A stretch of DNA of 64,000 nucleotides from Halorussus rarus (GCF_003369835.1 NZ_QPMJ01000001.1:992001-1056000), one strand, 5' to 3'; shown: positions 27,355 through 36,205, numbered from the stretch's first letter. A program made the numbers and translations. The notes: generated by a model from the sequence alone, not told the origin.

Positions 27355-28098
27355 ATGACGAGCCAGACGTCTCGACGGACTCTCCTGACCGGCACCGCCG
27401 CGGCCGCCCTCTCGGGTCTCGCCGGCTGTTCGACACTCACCGGCTCGGGCTCCGGGACGACGACAACTGCGTCGGCGCTGACCGACACGAAGGTCCGCGC
27501 CTCGACCGCCGAGACCGGGTACGGCATCGACCTGAGCGCCAACCCGGTGCTGGGGTCGAGCGATGCCCCGGTCGACGTCTACTACTGGACGGACTACCAG
27601 TGCCCGTTCTGCGGGCGGTTCGAGGAGAACGCGTTTCCGAAGCTGCTGGAGAACCACGTCGCCGCGGGGGAGATTCGGCTCGTCCTGCTCCAGTTCCCCA
27701 ACATCGGCGAGGCGTCGACGACTGCCGCCCGACTCGACAAGTGCGTCTGGCGGCAAGTGAAGGAGTCGAACCCCGGCGCGTACCTCGACTGGCACGCCGC
27801 GGTGTTCGATGCACAGGAGAAGCCCAACTCCGGGTGGGCGACGATGCCGAACCTCATCGACATCGGTAACGACATCGACGGCCTCGACGCCGAGGTCGCC
27901 ACCGACTGCAGGAAGAACGAGACCGAGTGGGCGAAGAGCGCGGTCGGCGACGACGTGTCGGCGGGGACCGACAGCGGCATCTCGGCCACGCCCGGGTTCG
28001 TGCTCTACAACACGGAGTCGGACAAGGCCGGACGAATCGTCGGTGCGCAGCCGTACGAGCGGTTCGAGAGCGCGATCGAGCAGGTCAAGAACGCATGA
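27355..28098 (+). CDS. DsbA-like thioredoxin-fold lipoprotein
   Basis: A 247-residue exported thiol-disulfide protein. The N-terminus has a twin-arginine signal (Arg7-Arg8 in TSRRTLLTG) and a lipobox LAGC with Cys25 as the lipid attachment site. After a Ser/Thr-rich spacer the DsbA-type fold starts with DAPVDVYYWTDYQCPFC; active-site Cys83 and Cys86. The cis-Pro region ATPGFVLYN is near residue 210. It should introduce or reshuffle disulfides outside the membrane. The stop overlaps the start of the next membrane gene by 4 nt. Confidence 0.88.
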   Translation: MTSQTSRRTLLTGTAAAALSGLAGCSTLTGSGSGTTTTASALTDTKVRASTAETGYGIDLSANPVLGSSDAPVDVYYWTDYQCPFCGRFEENAFPKLLENHVAAGEIRLVLLQFPNIGEASTTAARLDKCVWRQVKESNPGAYLDWHAAVFDAQEKPNSGWATMPNLIDIGNDIDGLDAEVATDCRKNETEWAKSAVGDDVSAGTDSGISATPGFVLYNTESDKAGRIVGAQPYERFESAIEQVKNA

Positions 28099-28625
28099 CC
28101 GGGGCCGAATTAGCCGACCGGCTCGGCGGCCGGCTTCGCGGGGCGCTGACCTATCCGTTCGGGTCGGGTCGGCGCGCGGTCGCGACCGGAGTCGTCGCTA
28201 CCGCGACGTACGTCCTGCTGGTCCTCTCGACGTTCCCCCGGATGTCGCTCCAGATGCTCGGGGCCGGGCTCCACTGGTTCGACGAGACGCTGATTCTGCT
28301 GACGCAAAACACCTACGCGACCAACGGCGCCACGGGGCTCGGGCTGATCGCGGTGTACGCCGGACTCACCGGGGTCGCCGTGATCAATACTGCCGGGCAG
28401 GTCAGGACGGCGGGCGTGTCCAGCGCCTCGGACTTGTTGGGCGTGCTCCCCGGGCTCGTCGCCTCGGGGTGTGCGAGCTGCGGCGCCGGCCTGCTCGGGT
28501 TCCTCGGGTTCGCCGGTGCGATGGCGGCGTTGCCCTTCCACGGTGACCTGCTGCGCGTCGGCGGTATCGCGCTCCTGCTGGGGTTCCTCGCGCGCTCGGG
28601 CGATCCCCGGGAGTGCAGGGTCTGA
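28095..28625 (+). CDS. Membrane protein with CxxC motif, DsbA partner
   Basis: A 176-residue protein with about four membrane helices, translationally coupled to the DsbA-like gene (ATGA at 28095-28098). The segment SGCASCGAG contains Cys126 and Cys129 at the start of a predicted helix. I do not recognise the family with confidence. By position and motif it may pass electrons to or from the DsbA-like lipoprotein, as DsbB/VKOR or DsbD/CcdA do, although it resembles neither closely. Confidence 0.7.
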   Translation: MTGAELADRLGGRLRGALTYPFGSGRRAVATGVVATATYVLLVLSTFPRMSLQMLGAGLHWFDETLILLTQNTYATNGATGLGLIAVYAGLTGVAVINTAGQVRTAGVSSASDLLGVLPGLVASGCASCGAGLLGFLGFAGAMAALPFHGDLLRVGGIALLLGFLARSGDPRECRV

Positions 28626-28743
28626 CCGGCGCCGGGCCTCGGGTCGCGGTCTGCGTGTCCGCGAACCCGCATATCGCCATCTCGACCACTCGCTTAAAGC
28701 TTAACCCCGTGGCCGTTGCCCCGAGAGACGGGGGAGAGACAAA

Positions 28744-29376
28744 GTGGCTACTTACGAACTACCTGAGCTACCGTACGACTACGACGCGCTCGAACCGGCC
28801 ATCGACCAGCGCATCATGGAGCTGCACCACGACAAGCACCACCAGGGGTACGTCGACGGGGCGAACGCCGCCCTCGACAAACTCGAGGAGATGCGGGGCT
28901 CCGACGACTGGGGCGACGTCCGGTCGGTCAAGCGCAGCCTCGCGTTCAACCTCTCGGGCCACGTCAACCACACCGTCTTCTGGCAGAACATGCACCCCGA
29001 CGGCGGGGGCGAACCTTCCGGAGACGTCGCCGACGCCTTCGACGAGCACTTCGGCGGCTACGACCAGTTCAAGTCGGACTTCTCGCAGGCCGCGAAGGGC
29101 GTCGAGGGCTCCGGGTGGGGCATGCTGGTGTACGACCACATCGCGGACAAGCCCATCGTCGCCGCGGCCGAGAACCACCAGAACCAGCACCCGCAGGGCG
29201 CGACCCCGCTGCTGGTCTGCGACGTCTGGGAGCACGCCTACTACCTCCAGTACGAGAACAACCGCGGCGACTACGTCGACAACTTCTGGGACGTGGTGAA
29301 CTGGGACGACGTCGAGCAGCGCTACCAGCAGGCACAACAGGCCGACACGATTCCCAAGCAGACCCAGACGCACTAG
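28744..29376 (+). CDS. sod: Superoxide dismutase (Mn/Fe type), first copy
   Basis: A 210-residue Mn/Fe superoxide dismutase starting at GTG. Metal ligands lie in MELHHDKHHQGYV (His28 region), LSGHVNHTVFW and LLVCDVWEHAYYLQY (Asp and His). It converts superoxide to oxygen and peroxide in the cytoplasm. A TATA-like CTTAAAGC near 28691 and a GGGGGAG Shine-Dalgarno-like run about 8 nt before the GTG support this unusual start. A second, diverged copy follows 208 nt later. Confidence 0.95.
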   Translation: MATYELPELPYDYDALEPAIDQRIMELHHDKHHQGYVDGANAALDKLEEMRGSDDWGDVRSVKRSLAFNLSGHVNHTVFWQNMHPDGGGEPSGDVADAFDEHFGGYDQFKSDFSQAAKGVEGSGWGMLVYDHIADKPIVAAAENHQNQHPQGATPLLVCDVWEHAYYLQYENNRGDYVDNFWDVVNWDDVEQRYQQAQQADTIPKQTQTH

Positions 29377-29572
29377 TCGAGACGGCTCGTCGTAGTCTGA
29401 CCGACCCGGTCGACGGCCGGCGGAAACCTAACTAAACTTACTTTAATCGATTTCACCGGTCGGCGGCAGAACGCCACGGAGATAGCCTTGCGGCCGGATT
29501 CGGGACCGACCTAGAGGGATGTTAGCAGTCGACTTCTCAAGGTTTAACACCGTGAAGTGACATCTAACTACT

Positions 29573-29578
29573 GGAGGT
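29573..29578 (+). promoter_or_regulatory. Shine-Dalgarno site of second sod
   Basis: GGAGGT 6 nt before the ATG at 29585, with a TATA-like GGTTTAACA at 29541-29549. A leadered transcript with a strong ribosome site is uncommon in this leaderless-rich region. Confidence 0.7.
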
Positions 29579-29584
29579 TCAATT

Positions 29585-30196
29585 ATGTCCGAGCGATCCA
29601 ACCCCGAACTGCCACCGCTTCCGTACGACTACGACGCACTCGAGCCACACGTCAGCGAACAGGTGCTCACGTGGCACCACGACACCCACCACCAGGGCTA
29701 CGTCAACGGGCTCGACAGCGCCGAGGAGACGCTGGCCGAGAACCGCGAGAGCGGCGACTACGGCGGCACCGCGGGCGCGCTCGGCGACGTGACCCACAAC
29801 GGCTCGGGTCACTACCTGCACACGCTGTTCTGGGAGAACATGTCCCCGAACGGCGGCGGCGAACCCGAGGGCGACCTGCTCGACCGCATCGAGGAGGACT
29901 TCGGCTCCTACGAGGGCTGGAAGGGCGAGTTCGAGACCGCGGCGAGCGCCGCCGGCGGCTGGGCGCTCCTGGTCTACGACCCCGTCGCGAAGCAGCTCCG
30001 CAACCTCGCGGTCGACAAGCACGACAACGGCGCGCTGTGGGGCGCACACCCCATCCTGGCGCTCGACGTCTGGGAGCACTCGTACTACTACGACTACGGT
30101 CCGGACCGCGGCGACTTCGTCGACAACTTCTTCGAGGTCGTCGACTGGGACAACGTCGCCGAGCAGTACGAGAAGACGGTCGGCAACCACGAGTAA
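29585..30196 (+). CDS. sod: Superoxide dismutase (Mn/Fe type), second copy
   Basis: A 203-residue paralogue of the preceding SOD. The metal-ligand motifs are kept (TWHHDTHHQGYV, SGHYLHTLFW, LALDVWEHSYYYDY), but the two proteins differ at many other positions, for example VNHTVFWQ versus YLHTLFWE. It has its own TATA box and ribosome site, so the copies can be controlled separately. Different metal preference or expression conditions are possible but cannot be read from sequence. Confidence 0.95.
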   Translation: MSERSNPELPPLPYDYDALEPHVSEQVLTWHHDTHHQGYVNGLDSAEETLAENRESGDYGGTAGALGDVTHNGSGHYLHTLFWENMSPNGGGEPEGDLLDRIEEDFGSYEGWKGEFETAASAAGGWALLVYDPVAKQLRNLAVDKHDNGALWGAHPILALDVWEHSYYYDYGPDRGDFVDNFFEVVDWDNVAEQYEKTVGNHE

Positions 30197-30278
30197 GCTC
30201 TCGAGCTACCGCTTTTCTTTCGCGCGACACTCCCGGACGGTCGCGAGTCTAGCCGTTGCAGCGTCCCAGCGGTCCATC

Positions 30279-30593
30279 TCAGTCCTCGATAGCCGCGAGA
30301 AACGCCGCCAGTACACGGTCGGGCGGCGCGGCCACGGCGACGGTCTTCTTCGAGGACGACGCCCCTCGTGCGAGTCGCGCCGGCGCGTCGGCGAGGTCGG
30401 AGACCGCGTCGGTCAATTCGGCGTTCGCCCGCCCGTCGCGGGCCGGTTCCGACAGCCGGGCCTCGAAGCGGTTGCGCCACTCGTTGAAGCCGCCGGGGAC
30501 CCGCCGGTCGGCCGCGCCGGGGGTCACGTCGAAGGCGACCAGCGTCTCGTCGCCCGACTCGGTCAGCGCGTCCTCGGGGTCGCCCGTGGCCAT
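30279..30593 (-). CDS. DUF167 (YggU-like) protein
   Basis: A 104-residue protein of the UPF0235/DUF167 family. The recognisable segment is FDVTPGAADRRVPGGFNEWRNRFEARLSEPARDGRANAEL, with the family's GRAN motif, followed by GASSSKKTVAVAAPPDRV. Function is not established. It is longer at the C-terminal end of the first strand region than bacterial YggU and acidic throughout. Confidence 0.82.
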   Translation of the reverse strand: MATGDPEDALTESGDETLVAFDVTPGAADRRVPGGFNEWRNRFEARLSEPARDGRANAELTDAVSDLADAPARLARGASSSKKTVAVAAPPDRVLAAFLAAIED

Positions 30594-30653
30594 GCTCGGC
30601 GGTAGGACGGGCGTCGAGAAGAAGGCTCCGCCACGTGCTGTCGCGGGGTCGAA

Positions 30654-31085
30654 TCACTCCGGCGCGAACGCGTCCGCCGGGTAGTCGGCGACCACGGACT
30701 CGATGGCGTCGTGGAGCGCGCCGAAGTCGTAGCCGCCCTCGCGCCGGTCGAAGCTCCCGAACGCGCCGATTTTCGCGTCGCCCTCGCTCAGGAAGGTCCG
30801 GAACTGCTCGTAGCCGTCGAACCCCCGCACGGTGTACTCGTAGGAGGCGTAGTGGAGGTCGCTGTAGGTCTCGCGGGTGACGAAGCCGTACCGCTCGTTG
30901 TCGACGAACTGCGAGACGTCGACGTCGGCGATCTTGTCGCACACGTCCTCGCGGACGTACAGTTCCTCGTGGTCGCGCTGGTCGAACAACCACACGTCGC
31001 GGAGGGCGTCGCCCTCGAACATCGAGAACGCGTCGACGAGCGCCGACTTGGCGCCCCGCCTACGCTCCTCGGTAGCGTCTCCCAT
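30654..31085 (-). CDS. Conserved haloarchaeal protein, 143 residues
   Basis: An acidic soluble protein with no motif I can assign to an activity. The segments RDHEELYVREDVCDKI and LHYASYEYTVRGFDGYEQFRTFL recur in haloarchaeal proteins of unknown role. A minus-strand TATA-like box (TTTTTATG, about 31111-31119) about 27 nt upstream fixes the start MGDATEERRR at 31085; longer in-frame starts would lie upstream of this promoter. Confidence 0.7.
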   Translation of the reverse strand: MGDATEERRRGAKSALVDAFSMFEGDALRDVWLFDQRDHEELYVREDVCDKIADVDVSQFVDNERYGFVTRETYSDLHYASYEYTVRGFDGYEQFRTFLSEGDAKIGAFGSFDRREGGYDFGALHDAIESVVADYPADAFAPE

Positions 31086-31255
31086 CGATACGAAACATGA
31101 GAAGGCACCATGCATAAAAATTAGGACTTCGGCTGCCGCGACGAGAGCCGACTCGGGGTTCAGACGACCGGCGTTGGCCACCGATTGCCAAATGAACGCA
31201 CGCACGGTCGCCGAAAGACGAACGTTTTACGCCGCGCTCGGCCGTACGGCCGGAC

Positions 31256-31534
31256 ATGCCTAAACCCAAGTCGGACTTCGAACAGCTCCACCCCTGCGAC
31301 TTCTACACCGCCGACGAACTGCTCGACGCCGACGCGATGTACACCGTCTACGAGATCGCCCGGCTGCTCCAGGGGCTCGACCCCGACGCCGAGATCGAGG
31401 CCGAGACCGAGGACATCCTGCTCGACTGGGCCATCCCGTGGGTGATGAACAACGCCGCCGACCTCGTCATCGCCGAACCGGAGAGCGACGACGAGCCGGG
31501 TTACTACGGCCTCAAGCCCGACGACGACCGATGA
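31256..31534 (+). CDS. Small conserved haloarchaeal protein
   Basis: A 92-residue acidic protein starting MPKPKSDFEQLHPCDFY and ending in an Asp-rich tail. It is well conserved in haloarchaea as I recall (DUF5827-like) but has no known function. Its stop overlaps the start of the following P-loop gene by four bases, so the two are translated together. Confidence 0.75.
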   Translation: MPKPKSDFEQLHPCDFYTADELLDADAMYTVYEIARLLQGLDPDAEIEAETEDILLDWAIPWVMNNAADLVIAEPESDDEPGYYGLKPDDDR

Positions 31535-32349
31535 GGATACTCGTCGCGGGCGCCGACCGGGTCGACGCGGGCAAGACGACGTTCTCGGCCGGCCTGCTCG
31601 ACCGCCTCGACGGCGTCGGGTTCAAGCCCCGCGCGGGCAACGACTACTGGTTCGACCACGACGACTACCGGCGAGCGGTCGCGGACGGCAGGCTCTACGG
31701 CAAGGACGCGAAGCGACTCGCGGCCGCGAGCGCGGGCGAGTACGACCCCGAGGACCTCAACCCCGTCCACCGGCTCTGGCGCCCCTCGCCGGGTCCGGAC
31801 ACGGGGCTGGTCGGACAGGCCCACCGGGAGTTCGTGCTCGACCGGGTCGGGGAGTCGTTCGTGGTGAACGCCGGCGCCGACGTCCCCGAGTCGGCCCGAC
31901 GGAACCTCCCGCTCGACGACGCGCCCGCGGTCGAATCGGTCGAGCAACTGGACGAGATCACCCGCCGGCTCCACCTCCCGATGTTCGAGGGGTTCGCCGA
32001 CCGCATCCGGGACGTCGAGGCCGAGACGGGCCGCCCGGCCGTCGTGGAGTCGTACGCCGACGTGGCGCTTCCGATCCGGGGACTCGGGTTCGACGCGGTC
32101 GCCGTGGTCGAGCCCGGCCGAATGCGGGCCTACGACGGCGACCGGTTTTTGAAGGCCTGCGAGGTCGCTGGCGGGAGCCCCCGGGACGGCAAGCTGGAAG
32201 TCCACGCCGCGGACGTGACCGAGCTCGCGGAGCCGAAGGCGACCGTCCGACTGTCGGCGCTCCCCGACGGCGACCGGCGCGACCCCGCCGCGGTCGCGCG
32301 GGCCTACGACGAGGCGTACGCCGACCTCCTCGCGGTCGCGGAGAACTGA
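31531..32349 (+). CDS. P-loop ATPase, conserved in haloarchaea
   Basis: A 272-residue protein with a SIMIBI-like nucleotide-binding loop at the N-terminus (GADRVDAGKTTFSAGLL, residues 7-23); the Asp and second GK resemble the dethiobiotin synthetase/MinD-like deviant Walker A. The rest includes LWRPSPGPDTGLVGQAH and AVVESYADVALPI. I cannot name the reaction. The coupling with the small acidic protein just upstream suggests a shared function. Confidence 0.72.
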   Translation: MRILVAGADRVDAGKTTFSAGLLDRLDGVGFKPRAGNDYWFDHDDYRRAVADGRLYGKDAKRLAAASAGEYDPEDLNPVHRLWRPSPGPDTGLVGQAHREFVLDRVGESFVVNAGADVPESARRNLPLDDAPAVESVEQLDEITRRLHLPMFEGFADRIRDVEAETGRPAVVESYADVALPIRGLGFDAVAVVEPGRMRAYDGDRFLKACEVAGGSPRDGKLEVHAADVTELAEPKATVRLSALPDGDRRDPAAVARAYDEAYADLLAVAEN

Positions 32350-32352
32350 GGG

Positions 32353-32919
32353 TCAGAAGCCGATGTGGGAGGTCGAACTCGGCATGTCGTCATCGTCGCC
32401 CCCGTCGTCCTCGTCGTCGCTCCCGCCCGTTTCGTCCGTCCCTTCATCGCTCTCCTCGTCTTCCCCGTCCTCGATGCTGCCCTCGTGGACGTAGTCGTAC
32501 CCGTCGTCGGTGAGGTAGACCGCGCCGTCCTCCACGGCGACCTCGACCGAGACCAGCGTCGTGTCGGCGGCCTCGCCGTTGTCGCAGTAGCCCGAGCAGG
32601 CGTCGAACATCGAGCCGTGCTTCGGACAGATGACCTGGCCGTCGCGCATCGCCGCGCCGAACCCCCGGTCGAGCCGCTGGGCCTCGTGCGTGCAGCGGTT
32701 GACCCACGCCTCGACGCCGCGGTCGGCGGACGACCCGCCGTCCTCGGTGGTAGCGCCACCGTCGGTTCGCGCGCCGTCGGTCTCCAACTCGTCGCCGTCG
32801 TCCTCGCACGGGACGAGGATGACCTCGTCGAGTTCGTCGTACCGGTCCCTGACGGTGAACAGCCAGGACCCCGACTCGTAGACGGTCTCCGTCGCGGTCA
32901 GTCGCGCTCCGTCGGCCAT
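32353..32919 (-). CDS. Rieske [2Fe-2S] domain protein
   Basis: A 188-residue soluble protein with one Rieske domain. The cluster ligands are Cys76 and His78 (NRCTHEAQ) and Cys98 and His101 (CPKHGSMFD). A low-complexity Asp/Glu/Thr insertion (about 40-68) precedes the first motif, and a very acidic Asp/Glu/Ser/Gly tail begins near 145. It resembles small ferredoxin-like Rieske proteins that feed electrons to oxygenases, but no oxygenase is nearby. Confidence 0.87.
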   Translation of the reverse strand: MADGARLTATETVYESGSWLFTVRDRYDELDEVILVPCEDDGDELETDGARTDGGATTEDGGSSADRGVEAWVNRCTHEAQRLDRGFGAAMRDGQVICPKHGSMFDACSGYCDNGEAADTTLVSVEVAVEDGAVYLTDDGYDYVHEGSIEDGEDEESDEGTDETGGSDDEDDGGDDDDMPSSTSHIGF

Positions 32920-33002
32920 ACCGGGAGTGACGACTCCGGAGAGTTAAACGTTCTGAGAGGTCCCTGCGGTGGCGTGCTGCGGTCTACGGGATTCCGCGAC
33001 CG

Positions 33003-33578
33003 CTACATCCGGGCCGCGTTCGCCGCCAGTTCCACGTCCCGGTAGGGATCGGTGGCGACGCTCGGGCCGTGGCCGACGTGCATCTCGCCGAGCGACTCGT
33101 CTATCGTCTCGCGCACCCGGTCGATGCTCTCGATGAGCCGGTTCCGGTCGCCCTCCGGGAGGTCGGTCCGGCCGAAGCCGCCGTTCTGGAAGACGAGGTC
33201 GCCCGCGAACAGCACGCTCGCGTCCGCCGAGTGGAAGCAGAGGTGGTCGTTCTTGTGGCCGGGAGTGTGGAGCGCGACGTAGTCGTGGTCGCCGAGGCGG
33301 ACCGTCTCCCCGTCGGCGATGGCGTTGTCGACGGCCGACAGGCTCGCGTCGAACCCCCACGTCTCGACGCCGAACGCCTCGGTCACGGATTCGAGGTTGC
33401 CGACGTGGTCGTGGTGGGTGTGGGTCAGGATTACCGCATCGAGGTCGGCGCCCCGGTCGCGGATCTTCCCGATCGCGTCGAAGTTCGACCCGGTGTCGAC
33501 CAGCACCGTGCGGTCGCCCTCCACGAGGAACGCGTTGCTCGTGAACGCCTGGACGTCGCGGGCGAGGTTGGTTATCAT
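33003..33578 (-). CDS. MBL-fold metallo-hydrolase
   Basis: A 191-residue metallo-beta-lactamase-fold hydrolase. The metal motif THTHHDH spans residues 52-58 (His53, His55, Asp57, His58), followed by HTPGHKNDHLCFH, AGDLVFQNGGFGRTDLP and the final VGHGPSVATDP. This is the glyoxalase II-like short branch that often hydrolyses thioesters. The substrate is unknown. It is divergent from thyX with about 115 nt between them. Confidence 0.87.
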   Translation of the reverse strand: MITNLARDVQAFTSNAFLVEGDRTVLVDTGSNFDAIGKIRDRGADLDAVILTHTHHDHVGNLESVTEAFGVETWGFDASLSAVDNAIADGETVRLGDHDYVALHTPGHKNDHLCFHSADASVLFAGDLVFQNGGFGRTDLPEGDRNRLIESIDRVRETIDESLGEMHVGHGPSVATDPYRDVELAANAARM

Positions 33579-33694
33579 GGCCGGCAGTTGGAGCGGCGGG
33601 GGTTTGTGGGTATCGCTGTGCGTTCGCGGTGGAGCCGGGGACGCGACGGGTCGATGAGTTCGATTTATGTGGCCGGACCCACCTCCTCACAGCC

Positions 33695-34438
33695 ATGGAA
33701 GTCAAACTGCTGGAGGCCACCGACGACCCGGAGGAGGTAATCTGCTCGGCGGCGCGCAACGACTACATGAGCGACTGGCTCGGGGACCAGTCGTTCGAGG
33801 AGACGATGGACTCCATCGAGGGCGACGACGTCGAGGAGAAGAAGGAGACGCTCATCGGCCATCTGCTCAGCCACGGCCACTTCGGTCCCTTCGAGCACGC
33901 GCAGGCCACCTTCGCGGTGAAGGGCATCAGCCGGTCCTGCATGGCCCAGATCACCCGCCACAGGCACGCGAGTTTCGACGTGCAGAGCATGCGCTACGTC
34001 GCGTTCGACGAGGTCGACCCCGCGGACGTCGGCGAGGGCGAGATGGTCGTCACGCCCCCGTCGGCGAACGACCCGGACTGGGTCGGCCGGAACCAGAAGA
34101 CCGGCTCCGTGGACGAGGAGACCGTCGAGAAGCGCGAGGCCGTCTTCCGGGAGTCGGTCAAGCGGTCGGTCGAGGACTACCAGGAACTGCTCGACCTCGG
34201 GATGCCGCCCGAGGACGCCCGGTTCGTCCTCCCCATCGGGACCGAGGTCAACATGGTGATGTCGATGAACGCCCGGATGCTGATGCACGTCGCCGACATG
34301 CGCGCGGCGGCCGACGCCCAGTGGGAGATCAGAGAGATGACCGAGCAGGTGCTCGACCTCGCGAGCGAGTGGTGTCCCATCACCTTCGAGTACTACGAGG
34401 AGAACATGAAGAATCGGAAGAACCGCCTCGCGCCCTGA
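33695..34438 (+). CDS. thyX: FAD-dependent thymidylate synthase
   Basis: A 247-residue ThyX, which makes dTMP from dUMP using methylene-tetrahydrofolate and reduced FAD. The diagnostic ThyX motif (RHR-x7-S) is at Arg88-His89-Arg90 to Ser98, within TRHRHASFDVQSMRY. The C-terminal part has LPIGTEVNMVMSMNARMLMH. A TATA-like CGATTTATGT at 33661-33670 about 27 nt before the ATG selects MEVKLLEAT. Use of folate fits the presence of folP and mptE elsewhere in the window. Confidence 0.95.
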   Translation: MEVKLLEATDDPEEVICSAARNDYMSDWLGDQSFEETMDSIEGDDVEEKKETLIGHLLSHGHFGPFEHAQATFAVKGISRSCMAQITRHRHASFDVQSMRYVAFDEVDPADVGEGEMVVTPPSANDPDWVGRNQKTGSVDEETVEKREAVFRESVKRSVEDYQELLDLGMPPEDARFVLPIGTEVNMVMSMNARMLMHVADMRAAADAQWEIREMTEQVLDLASEWCPITFEYYEENMKNRKNRLAP

Positions 34439-34456
34439 ACGTCCCTCCCCTCCGCC

Positions 34457-34942
34457 CTACTCGTCGGCCAGTTCCTCGATCAGCGTCTCCAGGCTGTAGC
34501 TCTCCAGGGGGTTGTCGGTGTCCCGCAGCGTCGAGATGACGAACGTCGAGTTGGTGCGCTCGACGCCCTCGATGGCCTCGAACTCGCTGATGAGACGTTC
34601 GACCGCGTCGCTGTCGGGAAGGCGGGCGACGAGCATGAAGTCGGTCTCGCCCATGGCGAAGTACGCCTGGGTGACGCCCTCGACGTCGAGCAGCTTCTGG
34701 CCGAACTCCTCGTAGGAGTCGCTGTAGTCGGCCAGCACCTCGACCAGGACCGTGACGCCGAGGCCGGCCTTCTCCAGATCGATGTCGTAGAGGTCGTTCT
34801 CGATGACGCCTTCCTCCCGGAGGTTGTTCAGCCGGTAGTGGATGGTCGAGACCGGGATGTCGGTCTCCTCGCTCAGTCGCTCCGGACTGCCGGTGCCGAG
34901 GTCCGCGATGGCCTTCAGGATGGTCACGTCGCGCTCGTCCAT
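34457..34942 (-). CDS. Lrp/AsnC-family transcription regulator
   Basis: A 161-residue Lrp-like regulator. The N-terminal helix-turn-helix spans about residues 5-50 (MDERDVTILKAIADLG...PVSTIHYRLNNLREEGVI). The C-terminal RAM domain (about 65-150) binds amino acids or similar ligands and drives oligomerisation. A TATA-like CGTTAAGTAG about 27 nt upstream on the minus strand (34963-34976) fits a leaderless start. It is divergent from an EamA transporter, which could be its target. Confidence 0.88.
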   Translation of the reverse strand: MDERDVTILKAIADLGTGSPERLSEETDIPVSTIHYRLNNLREEGVIENDLYDIDLEKAGLGVTVLVEVLADYSDSYEEFGQKLLDVEGVTQAYFAMGETDFMLVARLPDSDAVERLISEFEAIEGVERTNSTFVISTLRDTDNPLESYSLETLIEELADE

Positions 34943-35005
34943 TGACGGTCACGTTACGTCCCCGTCTACTTAACGGCGGGTCCCTCGTCGCGAGTCCCGC
35001 CGAGA

Positions 35006-35021
35006 ACGGTAATTTAACCGT
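35006..35021. promoter_or_regulatory. Inverted repeat between lrp-like and eamA
   Basis: ACGGT (35006-35010) and ACCGT (35017-35021) flank an AT-rich six-base spacer in the shared 216-nt regulatory region of the Lrp-like and EamA genes. It resembles an Lrp-family operator, but no binding is shown. Confidence 0.35.
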
Positions 35022-35158
35022 CATTCATTGTCGAAGTTGACTCAGAAGGAGGGCGTATATTCTCAATCACTGCCGGTATTTCGATTCCAGTTCAAATTTC
35101 TATCAAACTCTTGTAGAAGGGCTTAAGGCCGACGAAATACGACGGTTGTAACAGAACC

Positions 35159-36205
35159 ATGATTTCGAGAGATATTGGGAGTCGACTCCCACTTCTACCG
35201 CTGATGTTCGTACTGCTCGCAACGCTCTGGGGCGGGTCGTTCACCGCCATCGAGATCGGCCTCCACTACTTCCCGCCGCTGGCGTTCGCCGGGATTCGGT
35301 ACGCCGCCGCCGGCGCGATCATCCTCGGCTACGCCGCGGTCGCGACCGACCGCTGGCGCCCCCGGGCGCGCGACGAGTACCTCGCGGTCGGGGTCGTCGC
35401 CGCGCTGGTCATCGCGGGCTACCACGGCCTGCTCTACCTCGGCGAACGTAACGTCTCGGGCGCCGTGGCAGCCGTCGTGGTCAGCCTCGCGCCGGTCCTG
35501 ACCGCCGGGTTCGCGGCCGCGGTGCTCGACGAGCGACTGACGCTCACCGAGGGGTTCGGCTTCGCGGTCGGGGTCGCGGGCGTCGCGGTCGTCGCCGGCT
35601 TCGACCCCGCGAGCGCGCTCTCGACCAGCGTCGTCGGCGTCGGACTGGTCCTGCTGGGCGCGGCCTGCTTCGCGCTCGGCGGGGTCCTGACCAGGCCGCT
35701 CCGAACCGACCTGCCGGCCGCCGCGCTCCAGGCCTGGTCGATGCTCGGCGGGGCGGCCCTGCTGCTGGGCTGGGGCGGGCTGCGCGGCGAGTCGCTGTCG
35801 GCGATTCGGCCGACGCCGACCGCGCTGGCGTCGCTGGCCTACCTGACGCTGTTTTCGGGCGTCGTGGCCTTCCTGCTGTACTTCCGGCTGCTCGACCGGA
35901 TGGGGCCGACGAAGCTCCACCTGGTCGGCTACCTCGAACCGGTCGTGGCGACGCTCGCGGGCTGGGCGGTGCTCGGCGAGGTGGTGTCGACCTCGACGGT
36001 CGCCGGCTTCGCCGCCATCTTCGCCGGGTTCGCGGTGCTCCACCGCGACGCGATGCGGTCGCTCTGGAAGTCGGTCCGACCGACTGCGCTCGCGACGTCG
36101 CTGCGCGGGTCGCTCGGGCGCGCCGGAACTCCCGACGCGAAGCACCGGGAGTCGGACGCCGGCGAGGGCGCGTGGTCCGCCTCGAGTGGTCCCGCCGACG
36201 ACTGA
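35159..36205 (+). CDS. DMT/EamA-family transporter
   Basis: A 348-residue protein with ten predicted helices in two EamA repeats (about 10-150 and 160-300), starting LMFVLLATLWGGSFTAIEIGL. EamA proteins usually export amino acids or metabolites. A charged C-terminal tail of about 45 residues follows the last helix. A TATA-like GGCTTAAGG lies about 37 nt upstream. Divergent placement beside an Lrp-type regulator suggests amino-acid-linked control. Confidence 0.87.
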   Translation: MISRDIGSRLPLLPLMFVLLATLWGGSFTAIEIGLHYFPPLAFAGIRYAAAGAIILGYAAVATDRWRPRARDEYLAVGVVAALVIAGYHGLLYLGERNVSGAVAAVVVSLAPVLTAGFAAAVLDERLTLTEGFGFAVGVAGVAVVAGFDPASALSTSVVGVGLVLLGAACFALGGVLTRPLRTDLPAAALQAWSMLGGAALLLGWGGLRGESLSAIRPTPTALASLAYLTLFSGVVAFLLYFRLLDRMGPTKLHLVGYLEPVVATLAGWAVLGEVVSTSTVAGFAAIFAGFAVLHRDAMRSLWKSVRPTALATSLRGSLGRAGTPDAKHRESDAGEGAWSASSGPADD

